DNA of 64,000 nucleotides from Mesorhizobium muleiense (GCF_900099905.1 NZ_FNEE01000005.1:248001-312000), one strand, 5' to 3'. Positions 1 to 11,646 are shown, numbered from the stretch's first letter. Notes: generated from the letters alone by a model not told the origin. A program made the numbers and translations.

Positions 1-1509
1 CGCATCGAGATAGAGCAGCGCGATGGCATCGCCGCCAGGCCGGTTGCGGCCGAGCTGGAAGTTGGCGATGTTGACGCCGTTCTCGCCGCAGACCGTGCCG
101 AGCAGGCCGATGATGCCGGGCGCGTCGGCATTCGTCGTGTACAGCATGTGCTGACCGACCTCGGCGTCGAGGTTGATGCCCTTGATCTGGATGAAGCGCG
201 GCTTGCCGTCCGAAAAGCAGGTGCCGGCGATCGCACGCGTCTTGTGCTCGGTCTTGACCGTCAGCTTGATATAGCCGTCGAACACGCCCGATTTGTCGCG
301 CTTGACCTCGGCGACGATGATGCCGCGCTCCTTGACCATGATCGGCGCCGAAACCATGTTGACGTCGGAGACCTGCGGCCGGATCAGCCCGGCAAGTGTG
401 GCGCTGATCAGCGCGCGCGTGTTCATCGTCGCGGTCGAGCCGTCGAACAGGATCTCGACCTCCTTGATCGGATCCTCGGTGACCTGGCCGACAAAGGCGC
501 CGAGCACTTCGGCCAGCTTGACGAAGGGTTTTAGGCGCGGCGCTTCCTCGGCGGTGATCGACGGCATGTTGATGGCGTTGGAAACGGCGCCCTTGATCAG
601 GTAGTCGGCCATCTGCTCGGCGACCTGCAGAGCGACATTCTCCTGCGCCTCCATCGTCGATGCGCCGAGATGCGGCGTCGCCACCACATTCTCCATGCCG
701 AACAGCTCGCTTTTCTCCGCCGGCTCGACCTCGAACACGTCGATGCCGGCGCCTGCCACCTTGCCGCTTTTCAACGCCGCGATCAGGTCGGCCTCGACGA
801 TCAGCCCGCCACGGGCGCAGTTGATGATGCGCACGCCGGTCTTCATTTTGGCGATCGCCGAAGCGTCGATGATGTTGCGCGTCTTGTCGGTCAAGGGCGT
901 GTGCAGGGTGATGAAATCGGCGCGGGCGAACAGCTCGTCGAGTTCCACCTTCTCGACGCCGAGCTCCTCGGCGCGACTGTCCGACAGGAACGGATCGAAG
1001 GCGATGACGTGCATCTTCAGGCCAACGCCGCGCGTAGCGACGATCGAGCCGATATTGCCGCAGCCGATGATGCCCAGCGTCTTGCCGGTGATCTCGGTGC
1101 CCATGAAGCGGTTCTTTTCCCACTTGCCGGCATGGGTCGAGGCATTGGCTTCCGGTATCTGGCGGGCCAGCGCGAAGATCATGGCGACGGCATGCTCGGC
1201 GGTGGTGATCGAATTGCCGAAGGGCGTGTTCATCACGATGATGCCCTTGCGGCTCGCCGCCGGGATGTCGACATTGTCGACGCCGATGCCGGCGCGGCCG
1301 ACCACCTTGAGCCTTGTGGCAGCGTCGATCAGCTTTTCGGTGACTTTGGTCGCCGAACGGATGGCGAGGCCGTCATACTGGCCGATCACTTCGAGCAGCT
1401 TTTCCTTGTCCTTGCCGAGATCGGGCAGGTAGTCGACCTCGACGCCGCGATCCCTGAAGATCTGCACGGCGGTGGTGGAGAGTTTGTCTGAGACGAGAAC
1501 GCGGGGCAT
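1..1509 (-). CDS. serA: D-3-phosphoglycerate dehydrogenase, 3' end cut by the window
   Basis: Cytosolic enzyme that oxidises 3-phosphoglycerate to 3-phosphohydroxypyruvate with NAD, the first step of serine synthesis. The reading frame is open for 503 codons from ATG at 1509 and leaves the window without a stop. It begins MPRVLVSDKLS, has RAGIGVDNVD near residue 73 and the NAD-binding GCGNIG near 148. The N-terminal catalytic half is followed by the intervening and ACT-type regulatory regions (ending GDAIALLYLD). The family is about 530 residues, so only about 30 residues are missing. It lies downstream of serC in the same direction, across a 181-base gap filled by a palindromic repeat. Confidence 0.95.
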   Translation of the reverse strand, partial: MPRVLVSDKLSTTAVQIFRDRGVEVDYLPDLGKDKEKLLEVIGQYDGLAIRSATKVTEKLIDAATRLKVVGRAGIGVDNVDIPAASRKGIIVMNTPFGNSITTAEHAVAMIFALARQIPEANASTHAGKWEKNRFMGTEITGKTLGIIGCGNIGSIVATRGVGLKMHVIAFDPFLSDSRAEELGVEKVELDELFARADFITLHTPLTDKTRNIIDASAIAKMKTGVRIINCARGGLIVEADLIAALKSGKVAGAGIDVFEVEPAEKSELFGMENVVATPHLGASTMEAQENVALQVAEQMADYLIKGAVSNAINMPSITAEEAPRLKPFVKLAEVLGAFVGQVTEDPIKEVEILFDGSTATMNTRALISATLAGLIRPQVSDVNMVSAPIMVKERGIIVAEVKRDKSGVFDGYIKLTVKTEHKTRAIAGTCFSDGKPRFIQIKGINLDAEVGQHMLYTTNADAPGIIGLLGTVCGENGVNIANFQLGRNRPGGDAIALLYLDA

Positions 1510-1532
1510 GGGCTTCTTCCTTTGCGATTGGC

Positions 1533-1689
1533 GCCCCTCCCCTGACGGGAGGGTCGGCGCGAAGTGCCGGGGTGGGGTGGTTGCGGCCGGGCGTGGCCGA
1601 AATCTTTTTCCTCTGGATGGCGGACCGTTGAGTTGGGTGGAGGCGACCCCACCCGGCCCCTCGGGCCACCCCCCCCTCAAAGGGGAGGG
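1533..1689. repeat. palindromic intergenic repeat between serC and serA
   Basis: Two GC-rich arms are inverted copies of each other. The left arm (1533-1580) contains CCCCTCCCCTGACGGGAGGG and ends in GGGGTGGGGT. The right arm (1641-1689) begins ACCCCACCCGGCCC and ends in AAAGGGGAGGG. This layout is typical of the mobile palindromic intergenic elements common in Rhizobiales. As RNA it would form a long hairpin between serC and serA and could attenuate or protect the message. The family name is not assigned. Confidence 0.7.
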
Positions 1690-1690
1690 A

Positions 1691-2866
1691 TCAGGCGGCC
1701 GCCTTGAGCGACGCCTTTTGCGCGGCAAAGGCCCAGTCGAGCCACGGCAGCAGCGCTTCGAGGTCGGAAGTCTCGACGGTTGCGCCGCACCAGATGCGCA
1801 GGCCCGGCGGTGCATCGCGATAGGCGCCGATATCGTAGGCGACGCCTTCCTTGTCGAGCGCCGAGACGATGCCCTTGGCGAACGCCGCTTGTCCGTCGGC
1901 ATCGAGCGCGGCGACGTCCGGGTCGGTGAAGGAAAGACAGACGGACGTGTTCGACCGCGTCGCCGGGTCGGTGGCCAGATGGCCAAGCCATGCGGATTTG
2001 CCGACGAAACCGTCGATAATTGCGGCGTTGGCGTCGGCGCGGGCAATCAATGCGTCGAGACCGCCGATCGACTTCGCCCAACGCAGCGCGTCGAGATAAT
2101 CCTCGACGCACAGCATCGACGGCGTGTTGATGGTTTCGCCCTTGAAAATGCCTTCGATGAGCTTGCCGCCCGAGGTGAGGCGAAAGATTTTCGGCAGCGG
2201 CCAGCCAGGCTTGTAGCTTTCCAGCCGCTCGACGGCGCGCGGGCTGAGGATCAGCATGCCATGCGCACCTTCGCCGCCCAGCACCTTCTGCCAGGAGAAG
2301 GTGACGACGTCGAGCTTGCCAAAATCGAGCTCTTGCGCAAAGGCCGCCGACGTGGCGTCGCAGATGGTCAGGCCCTTGCGGGCCGCCGGGATGAAATCGC
2401 CGTTCGGCACGCGCACGCCCGAGGTCGTGCCGTTCCAGGTGAAGACCACGTCGCGGTCGAAATCGATTTTCGTCAGATCCGGCAGTGCGCCGTAGCCGGC
2501 TTCGATCCTGCGCACATCGGCGAGCTTCAGCTGCTTGACCACATCGGTGACCCAGCCGGAACCGAAACTCTCCCAGGCGACCATGTCGACGCCGCGTTCG
2601 CCGAGCAGCGACCACAGCGCCATCTCGACGGCGCCGGTGTCCGACGCCGGCACGATGCCGATGCGATAATCTGCCGGAATTTGGAGAATTTCCCGCGTCA
2701 GCTCGATCGCCTGTTCGAGCTTGGTCTTGCCGATCTTGGCGCGGTGCGAGCGTCCGAGCGCGGCATTGGCCAGCGCCTCGACTGACCAGCCGGGGCGTTT
2801 TGCACAGGGACCTGAGGAAAAATTGGGATTTGCCGGGCGCAGTCCGGGCTTCGTATGGATCGTCAT
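1691..2866 (-). CDS. serC: phosphoserine aminotransferase
   Basis: PLP enzyme that transaminates 3-phosphohydroxypyruvate with glutamate to phosphoserine, the second step of serine synthesis; SerC also serves pyridoxine synthesis in some bacteria. The 391-residue length fits the alphaproteobacterial SerC type. The PLP lysine is K194 in [13 protein letters not shown], and [11 protein letters not shown] lies near the N-terminus. The ATG at 2866 is preceded by GGAAGGA about nine bases upstream, inside a small hairpin. serA follows in the same direction, so the two probably form one transcription unit. Confidence 0.96.
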   Translation of the reverse strand: MTIHTKPGLRPANPNFSSGPCAKRPGWSVEALANAALGRSHRAKIGKTKLEQAIELTREILQIPADYRIGIVPASDTGAVEMALWSLLGERGVDMVAWESFGSGWVTDVVKQLKLADVRRIEAGYGALPDLTKIDFDRDVVFTWNGTTSGVRVPNGDFIPAARKGLTICDATSAAFAQELDFGKLDVVTFSWQKVLGGEGAHGMLILSPRAVERLESYKPGWPLPKIFRLTSGGKLIEGIFKGETINTPSMLCVEDYLDALRWAKSIGGLDALIARADANAAIIDGFVGKSAWLGHLATDPATRSNTSVCLSFTDPDVAALDADGQAAFAKGIVSALDKEGVAYDIGAYRDAPPGLRIWCGATVETSDLEALLPWLDWAFAAQKASLKAAA

Positions 2867-2925
2867 CGTGGTCTATCCTTCCAGATAGTGGCCCCTCGTT
2901 GGGGAGGGGTGGCCCACGGACGGCG
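2867..2925 (-). promoter_or_regulatory. structured serC leader, possible serC RNA motif
   Basis: Read on the minus strand, the leader holds a strong hairpin (GTGGGCCACCCC...GAGGGGCCAC). Next is a small perfect hairpin CTATC-TGGAAG-GATAG whose loop and 3' arm contain the Shine-Dalgarno. An upstream CGTGG could instead pair with CCACG just before the start codon, so two exclusive folds are possible. A serC-associated RNA motif is known in alphaproteobacteria, but the match to its consensus could not be checked here. Confidence 0.35.
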
Positions 2926-3018
2926 ATATGCGTTCAGGCTCCCGGCGTCAAGAGGAAAGTTTTTGTCGCTGACGGGATACTGGTCCCATACGGTGAAAAT
3001 GCCACGGCTTAAAATGCA

Positions 3019-3045
3019 AACGGCGGTTCCTTAAAATCCGCCGTT
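3019..3045 (-). terminator. hairpin downstream of an Omp gene
   Basis: An 8-bp stem AACGGCGG/CCGCCGTT closes an AT-rich loop just downstream of the minus-strand porin-like gene. It is followed on that strand by TGCATTTT. It is probably a modest intrinsic terminator, since the U-tract is imperfect. Confidence 0.5.
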
Positions 3046-3070
3046 CAAATTCTTCCGGCTTTCGCCATGC

Positions 3071-3931
3071 TTACCAGAGATCGTAACGCAGCCCGACCTT
3101 GACTGTCTGGTAGTCTATGCCCTTTTGGATGTTGAAAGCGCCATCGTCATAGGCGACGTATCTTGCGTTGGGCACGGCGAAATATTCGTAGCCGAGGTCG
3201 ACCGAGAGGTTCTTGGTCACCCGATAGGAAAGGCCTGCGCCGATCGAGTAGGCGAGATTGAATTTGGCTTCCGAGTCGGTCTCGCCCTCGTACCCTGCAG
3301 GGTCATCGCAAATGAAGCCACCGGTTCCGGAGGAGTTTGGGGACACCTCGACGCAATCGCGCGCGCCGGTGCTCTTGTAGTATTTGTTATAGGCGACACC
3401 AAGGCCGCCGCCAATATACGGAGTTATCCCCACATACGTGCCGAGATCTACATAGCCGTTGGCCATGATGCTGTAGCCCTTGTTGGAGGCATTGTTGGAG
3501 AGATCGCACGCCTGTGTTGCCGGCACGGAATTGATGTTCCCTAAGATGTCGGCTTCGAGTGTCGAGCCGTCGCAAGTGGCTGCCAGCTTCTGATGTTCCC
3601 CGAATTTGTCGGTCGGGAGGATCCCACCGTTCAGCTCGACCCTAAGATAGTCATTGACGTGATACCCCATACCGATGCTGCCTGTGAAAAGGCTGCTCTC
3701 TTCGGTAAAGCTGTCAAGCGGGCCAGTCACCGTTTCCTTATGTTCGAACGGGTGGCTGAACGCGTAGCCGACATCGCCGCGCAGATACCATCCCGAACCG
3801 ACTTCGACCGGCACATAGTCCGGCGCCTGGTCGACATAGATCGGCGGATCGTAGTCGGCGCCAAGCGCCTGCGACAACGGCGTCAGGGCGATTGCTGCAA
3901 GCGCCAGTGCTATGCGCGATTTGACTGTCAT
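3071..3931 (-). CDS. Omp25/31-type outer membrane beta-barrel protein
   Basis: The 286-residue product has a signal peptide (MTVKSRIALALAAIAL...ALG, cleavage near residue 24) and then a predicted eight-stranded barrel. Markers are GWYLRGDVGYAF, TPYIGGGLGVAY, SIGAGLSYRV and a terminal strand VGLRYDLW ending in an aromatic. Rhizobial and Brucella Omp25/Omp31 proteins share this plan and lie in the outer membrane. Four cysteines in the extracellular-loop regions could form two disulfides. An exact CtrA box lies about 75 bases upstream. The gene is paralogous to the next minus-strand gene, from which it is separated by that gene's terminator. The specific function is not known. Confidence 0.85.
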   Translation of the reverse strand: MTVKSRIALALAAIALTPLSQALGADYDPPIYVDQAPDYVPVEVGSGWYLRGDVGYAFSHPFEHKETVTGPLDSFTEESSLFTGSIGMGYHVNDYLRVELNGGILPTDKFGEHQKLAATCDGSTLEADILGNINSVPATQACDLSNNASNKGYSIMANGYVDLGTYVGITPYIGGGLGVAYNKYYKSTGARDCVEVSPNSSGTGGFICDDPAGYEGETDSEAKFNLAYSIGAGLSYRVTKNLSVDLGYEYFAVPNARYVAYDDGAFNIQKGIDYQTVKVGLRYDLW

Positions 3932-4003
3932 GATCCCCGGCTCCCGAAGGTGGCGCCATTCGCGATCGCGAGCGCCGTTTCAGGGCATTGTTAACCATAG
4001 TGG

Positions 4004-4019
4004 TTAAGTGGCGGTTAAG
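4004..4019 (-). promoter_or_regulatory. CtrA box upstream of the first Omp gene
   Basis: The minus strand reads TTAA-CCGCCAC-TTAAC, an exact match to the full CtrA consensus TTAA-N7-TTAAC. A further TTAAC lies nine bases beyond. It is about 75 bases upstream of the start codon at 3931, a usual place for CtrA to act on a promoter. CtrA binding is inferred from the motif only. Confidence 0.6.
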
Positions 4020-4068
4020 GATAACAGGGCGTTAGCGAATTGATTTTTATGCGCGTTGCCGCCACAAC

Positions 4069-4099
4069 GAAAAAAACCGCCCGGCTTTTGCCGGGCGGT
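4069..4099 (-). terminator. rho-independent terminator of the second Omp gene
   Basis: A 10-bp stem ACCGCCCGGC/GCCGGGCGGT with a four-base loop is followed on the minus strand by seven Ts. It lies 24 bases beyond the stop codon of the porin-like gene and isolates it from the next Omp gene. Confidence 0.9.
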
Positions 4100-4122
4100 C
4101 CGCAAACCTGCTCTCGAAGCGA

Positions 4123-4956
4123 TTACTTGGTGTAAACCGGTTCGGGTTCGTAGGCGATCGGCTCCGGCTGGGCGCAGTCCGAGTTGCCGAACTGGTAGCG
4201 CAGGCCGCCGCGCACTTCGTGCACATTGATGCCCTTGTCACGGCCAGGACCGACATTGCTGGCGAAGTCGAACATCTTGCCGCCCTCGATATGGCTGAAG
4301 CGGTAACCCAGATCGAGCTTGACGCGCTCGGTCAGGCAGTAGGAGGCGCCCGCCATGGCCGCATAGGCAAAGCGCCAGCCCTTGCCGCCGCTATGCTCAA
4401 ACGTATCGTCCTCAATGGTGTTGTGCAGTTTATCCCACCTGACCCAGGCACCGCCGATGCCGGCGCCGACATAGGGCGTGATGCCGTGCCAGGTGCCGAT
4501 ATCGACATAGGCGTTGGCCAGCAGCAGCAGCGCCGTATAAGACGACCTGTCGGTCGAAGTGCAGGGCGTCTGATTGATGCCGCAGAAGCCGCTGGTCGAG
4601 CCGCGGAAATCGGATTTGCTCATCCAGTCCGCGGTCAGGTCGGTACGGAAATGCCGGTTGATCTGGTAGCCGACGCCGGCGCCGGCCGAGAAGGCGCCAT
4701 CCAGCTTGCCGCTGTCAAAGCTGCCAGTGCCTGGAACCGCCCCGTAGGTGATGTAGTCGCCGCCGCGGAACTTCGACCAGTGGTAGTCGATGTCGCCGCG
4801 AATGTACCAGCCGCCATATTCGACCGGCTGCTCGTAGACGGGCGGCGGCGGGGCCGGCTCGACCACGGGCGGCTCGACAAAGTCGGCGGCGAACACTGGT
4901 CCGGCCACGCCCGCGAGCAGCGCGGCAAAGACGGCCATTCTTGCTGTATTGAACAT
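4123..4956 (-). CDS. Omp25/31-type outer membrane beta-barrel protein
   Basis: The product has a signal peptide (MFNTARMAVFAALL...VFA, then ADF), a short Pro/Val/Glu-rich linker, and a barrel with GWYIRGDIDYHW, GVGYQINRHFRTD, TPYVGAGIGGAW and VRGGLRYQFG. An acidic 15-residue tail after the last strand is unusual for this family. ATG at 4956 is preferred to GTG at 4965 because AGGGG sits eight bases before it. The gene has its own CtrA box about 83 bases upstream and a strong terminator. It is a paralogue of the neighbouring Omp gene and is probably an abundant envelope protein. Confidence 0.85.
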   Translation of the reverse strand: MFNTARMAVFAALLAGVAGPVFAADFVEPPVVEPAPPPPVYEQPVEYGGWYIRGDIDYHWSKFRGGDYITYGAVPGTGSFDSGKLDGAFSAGAGVGYQINRHFRTDLTADWMSKSDFRGSTSGFCGINQTPCTSTDRSSYTALLLLANAYVDIGTWHGITPYVGAGIGGAWVRWDKLHNTIEDDTFEHSGGKGWRFAYAAMAGASYCLTERVKLDLGYRFSHIEGGKMFDFASNVGPGRDKGINVHEVRGGLRYQFGNSDCAQPEPIAYEPEPVYTK

Positions 4957-5038
4957 GCTTGTCACCCCTGAGAACCCTCGGCACAGCGAACGCGTCCGAA
5001 TCTGATTGGCTTCAGTCGTGGATAATGAATGGGAAAAG

Positions 5039-5054
5039 TTAAAACGCGTTTAAC
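5039..5054. promoter_or_regulatory. CtrA box upstream of the second Omp gene
   Basis: The plus strand reads TTAA-AACGCGT-TTAAC, an exact TTAA-N7-TTAAC match. It lies about 83 bases upstream of the minus-strand Omp start at 4956, and a second TTAAC follows nine bases later. This arrangement suggests CtrA control of the porin promoter. Confidence 0.6.
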
Positions 5055-5132
5055 CCTATCGCTTAACCATGAATCTCTAAATCTTTCAGGATTCTCGCGT
5101 TTTCCGCCAATGATTTGGCGTGCGGACACACG

Positions 5133-5161
5133 AAAAAAGCCCGCCGGAGGGCGGGCTTTTC
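5133..5161 (-). terminator. rho-independent terminator of glmM
   Basis: The stem AAAAGCCCGCC/GGCGGGCTTTT closes a four-base loop. On the minus strand it is followed by a T-run, 20 bases past the glmM stop. A T-tract on the other side means it could work in both directions. Confidence 0.9.
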
Positions 5162-5180
5162 ACCTGGCAAAAACTGGGGA

Positions 5181-6533
<1,353 letters not shown>

Positions 6534-6590
6534 GCTAGTCAGCTTCCCGATGGTTCATTGCCGGCACGTCATGCCACACATTGGCCCGAG

Positions 6591-6619
6591 CCCTATCATC
6601 ACAATTCATGATTATAGGG
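6591..6619. repeat. 29-bp inverted repeat upstream of glmM
   Basis: CCCTATCATCA and TGATTATAGGG form arms matching at 10 of 11 positions around a seven-base centre. It lies about 58 bases upstream of glmM and about 425 bases upstream of the plus-strand repeat-protein gene. It could be a regulator operator or an RNA hairpin in a leader. The rest of 6534-7043 shows no further gene. Confidence 0.45.
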
Positions 6620-7043
6620 CACCATTCCTTAGAAAACTGTTGTCTTGTGTGTTTTGTGCCACGTCAGTGCTTTGATTTTGCCTGCCCTGGTTGCGCCAGC
6701 AGCGTTCAGAACCTTCAGACCGCATCTGGATTCTTTCATGTGCCAATCAGCGGCATCGAAGTCGGAACCCGCCGCGTTATTCTGGACTTGGCATTCAGGT
6801 CCGCCGCACTGGCCGACCCGCTCGGCCCGTCATGCGAGGCAGTTCCCGGAGAGTGGTCCGCTCTATACAAGTTTTCCGTGCATATGCGCCCAGGAAATTG
6901 CCTGGGGGCAGGAGCTGGCAACAAGTTCATCCAAAATAATGCACTTTCCGAAGGGTTTTACGCCATTTGGCCTCTGGCGCAACCATTCGTTGAGTGCTAT
7001 TGCTTGCTTGGTACATAACGTGAACATCAGAGGGAGAAGACAC

Positions 7044-7709
7044 ATGCTTATCCATCGACTTGCAACTTTGACGGGTCTTGCCGTCGTGACTTTATTCCTG
7101 GCGGTGCCCGCCAATGCGCTGACCATGGCTGAATGCAGCACCAAGTATAACGCGGCAAAGGACGCGGGAACACTTGGCGGGCAGAACTGGAACCAGTTCC
7201 GCAAGGCAGAATGCGGCACCGTCGCCGCCGCAACCGACGCCACGCCAGCCAAGGCGAACAGCACCAGCGCTGTAACGCCCGATGCGGCCGCCGCGGCGAC
7301 GACCAAGGCAGCGGTAACTTCCAACGCAGGCAGCGGCCTCAGCAGGGCGGAGTGCGGCGCCAAATATCGGGCGGCCAAGACCGGCAACACGCTGAACGGC
7401 ATGAAGTGGAACGACTTCCGCATGAGCCAGTGCGGTGCCAGCGCCTTCGACGACGACACCAAGCCGGCAGCCGATCAGGCAAGCCTCACCAGCCAGCCGA
7501 AAAAGCCGACCGTGACCGCTCCCCAGGGAGTGACGTTTCCGAAGGCGATCTCCACCAAATATAGCAGCGAAACTCCGGCCAAGGCCCGCATGTACACCTG
7601 TCGCGACCAGTACCACGCCAACAAGGGGGCCGGGACGCTGGGCGGCCTCAAATGGATCCAGACTGGTGGCGGCTTTTACAGTCTGTGCAATGCCGCACTG
7701 AAGAGCTGA
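7044..7709 (+). CDS. secreted protein with three ECxxKYxAAK repeats, function unknown
   Basis: The 221-residue product has a clear signal peptide (MLIHRLATLTGLAVV...ANA). ATG at 7044 is chosen because AGGGAGA lies seven bases before it, although the frame stays open upstream. The mature protein has three copies of a roughly 30-residue unit, near residues 27-56, 106-135 and 178-208. Each starts with E/T-C and a KY/QY-xAxK segment, then GTLxGxxW, then a final cysteine. Each unit could thus close one disulfide. Linkers are Ala/Thr-rich. I do not recognise a characterised family. It lies between ftsH and glmM on the opposite strand, with its own terminator. Confidence 0.75.
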   Translation: MLIHRLATLTGLAVVTLFLAVPANALTMAECSTKYNAAKDAGTLGGQNWNQFRKAECGTVAAATDATPAKANSTSAVTPDAAAAATTKAAVTSNAGSGLSRAECGAKYRAAKTGNTLNGMKWNDFRMSQCGASAFDDDTKPAADQASLTSQPKKPTVTAPQGVTFPKAISTKYSSETPAKARMYTCRDQYHANKGAGTLGGLKWIQTGGGFYSLCNAALKS

Positions 7710-7733
7710 TCGGCATCAACATTCGAAGATAGC

Positions 7734-7768
7734 AAGGCCCGCGAACCGCAAGCTTCGCGGGCCTTTTT
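7734..7768 (+). terminator. rho-independent terminator of the repeat-protein gene
   Basis: A 12-bp stem AAGGCCCGCGAA/TTCGCGGGCCTT with an eight-base loop is followed by a short T-run, 25 bases beyond the stop codon. Confidence 0.88.
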
Positions 7769-7823
7769 GTTGGCCGACTTTCCAAGAGGCTACCTGCGTT
7801 GCGAGGAGCAGCATCGACGCTGC

Positions 7824-8006
7824 CAATCCCCCCGTCGTGGGGAGATGCCCGGCATGGCAGAGGGGCGCGAAGGATCGCTAACCTTCCCATTATCCGCCTC
7901 GCTGATTGGGATTAGTTAGCGTGGGCATGGCTGCGCTACGTTGACAGGTCGGCGGGACAGCGCCCCCCTCTGTCCTGCCGGACATCTCCCCACGAGTGGG
8001 GAGATT
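7824..8006. repeat. long palindromic intergenic element (RIME-like)
   Basis: Two outer arms of about 45 bases (7824-7868 and 7961-8006) are inverted copies. Both carry CTCCCC-N4-GGGGAGAT type hairpins, followed by CCGGCA-GACAGAGGGG. The centre includes GCTAACC/TTAGC pairs. This is the layout of rhizobial intergenic mosaic elements. The stretch 7769-8087 has no gene apart from this repeat. Confidence 0.7.
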
Positions 8007-8087
8007 AGCCGCTATGCCGGCTTTCGCCAATCGCCAACTGCGCGTGCAAGGCCGCGGACAACTCCGGCAGCCCTCTCCAACTTCAAA

Positions 8088-8121
8088 CAGAAACGCCGCG
8101 GTCCAGGCCGCGGCGTTTTCG
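8088..8121 (-). terminator. terminator downstream of ftsH
   Basis: A stem AAACGCCGCGG/CCGCGGCGTTT with a six-base loop lies 24 bases past the ftsH stop on the minus strand and is followed by a mixed T-rich tail. Confidence 0.75.
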
Positions 8122-8144
8122 AAATCAATCTTCTGAGCCGAGCC

Positions 8145-10073
<1,929 letters not shown>

Positions 10074-10196
10074 CAATTGTCCCGTTGGTGTCCGCCAGCG
10101 GACACGCGTCGTGAGAGGAAACTTGGGTCTAACATAGGGATGGCGCCCTTCATTGCCAAGCAGAACAGCATGTCGCGGTTAAGCTTTCGCCCATGA

Positions 10197-11576
10197 TCAA
10201 CCGGCAGTGTGGCCGCCGAAAGGCGGGGCAGGAAGTCGCGGCGCACCGATCAGCGCGGCGACACTTCCGGCCGGCGCCAGGTCGAAGGACGGCAGGAAGC
10301 GGGCAAAGGGCGCGACGACCGGGCATACCGCCATTCCCGGCAACATCGGGCTGTCGCCTGGATGTTCGCTTGCGCGCCACAGCACCGGCTCGGCCGCCAG
10401 AGCCGCGCGGACAAGGCTTGGCTGCGTTCCGTTTTCGGCAATTGCCTGTCTTGCGGCACGCGCCGCGCCGAGCGGCGCGATCAAAAATTCACCCGGTCTG
10501 TCCGCCAATGTGATCCTCCGGCGACCGTCCCAAAGGGCATTGTTCACGGCAGGCGCAGCGGGCGGCAGGTTGCGGGTTTCGCGACGCAGAAAAATGCCGG
10601 CACGCCGCGCATCGACCACCGTCCGCGACAATGTGGCGCAAAACGGGGTAGCCAAAATTGGGGTTGTGCCAGGTGGTCCGGGCCTCAGCCGGTTGAGCAG
10701 CGCCTCGCTGCGAGCCTGGTCGGTCAGAAACGCAACGCCGCCGATAGTCGCCAGCAGGATGCGCAGCGCGTATACGGCCGCCGCCTCGTCGACGGCCGTC
10801 GCAAAGCCCGGATCGAGACGGACAAGGCCGGCTGCGGGCCTGCTGGCAAAGCCACGGATCAGCGCGGCGGCGCGATGGCCAAGCTGCTCGCGCTCCACCG
10901 CAGCCCGCGCGGCCAGCACCAACGCGTCTTCCCGCGCACCATTGCGGTCGGCAAGCGCTGCGCGGATACGCGGCCGCTCGAAAGCCTCGTCTTCATTGGT
11001 CGGGTCTTCGGCCCAGCCGACATTCGCGCGCCGCAGGACTTCGCGCAGCGCCGCACGCCGTGTGCCGAGAAGCGGCCGTGCGATCCAGATCCGCCAGTCA
11101 TAGAGGGTGGCCGGTGCCATGCCGGCTAGACCTCGCTCTGGCTCTCGCGCCCCCTCCTGGCGAGCTTGCCGCATCAGCACCGTCTCGGCCTGGTCGTCGG
11201 CCGTGTGGCCGGTCAGGATCAGGCCGATACCTTCCGCCTGTGCCGCCTCGGCCAGCAGCCGGTAGCGTGCCTCTCGCGCGGCAGCCGGCAGGCCGGTCGA
11301 CGGCTTGCGTCCGGACCAGAGCAGGATGCGGTGGGCAATGCTGCGCCCGGCGCAAAACCTGGCCACGGCCTGTGCTTCCGCTGCCGAGCCCGGCCGCAGA
11401 CCGTGATCGATGGTCACAGCCAGCAATTTCGTTGCCGGCGCGGTACGGTCGAGGTGATCTTTGAGGAGAAGGAGGAGGGCGGTCGAGTCGCTGCCGCCGG
11501 ACACGGCCGCAACAGCGCCGCTGGTAAAGTCGATCTGCGAAAAAACCGAACGGTCAGGCTCGGTTTCGGGCGTCAA
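10197..11576 (-). CDS. tilS: tRNA(Ile) lysidine synthetase
   Basis: Attaches lysine to C34 of the CAU-anticodon tRNA(Ile) so that it reads AUA. The PP-loop is SGGSDS at residues 26-31, with TIDHGLRPGS and LTGHTADDQAET following, all diagnostic of the N-terminal ATP-pyrophosphatase domain. The 459 residues include the C-terminal substrate domains. The best start is TTG at 11576, since the nearby ATG is out of frame and stops at once; this start is less certain than the gene. It lies between cpoB and ftsH, a common alphaproteobacterial order. Confidence 0.92.
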   Translation of the reverse strand: MTPETEPDRSVFSQIDFTSGAVAAVSGGSDSTALLLLLKDHLDRTAPATKLLAVTIDHGLRPGSAAEAQAVARFCAGRSIAHRILLWSGRKPSTGLPAAAREARYRLLAEAAQAEGIGLILTGHTADDQAETVLMRQARQEGAREPERGLAGMAPATLYDWRIWIARPLLGTRRAALREVLRRANVGWAEDPTNEDEAFERPRIRAALADRNGAREDALVLAARAAVEREQLGHRAAALIRGFASRPAAGLVRLDPGFATAVDEAAAVYALRILLATIGGVAFLTDQARSEALLNRLRPGPPGTTPILATPFCATLSRTVVDARRAGIFLRRETRNLPPAAPAVNNALWDGRRRITLADRPGEFLIAPLGAARAARQAIAENGTQPSLVRAALAAEPVLWRASEHPGDSPMLPGMAVCPVVAPFARFLPSFDLAPAGSVAALIGAPRLPAPPFGGHTAG

Positions 11577-11646
11577 TGCATGTCGCCCAAAAGTGGCCCC
11601 GGATCTGGGGCAACAAGTCTTGGGGCAACGACGTGCAGGAGAAAAA

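Noticed and set aside
1472..2785. Plus-strand open frame of 437 codons across the serC-serA gap
   Set aside because: It runs through the palindromic repeat and is antisense to serC.
6645..7043. N-terminal extension of the three-repeat secreted protein
   Set aside because: No ribosome-binding site, no similarity to the repeats, and the ATG at 7044 has both a strong Shine-Dalgarno and a signal peptide after it.
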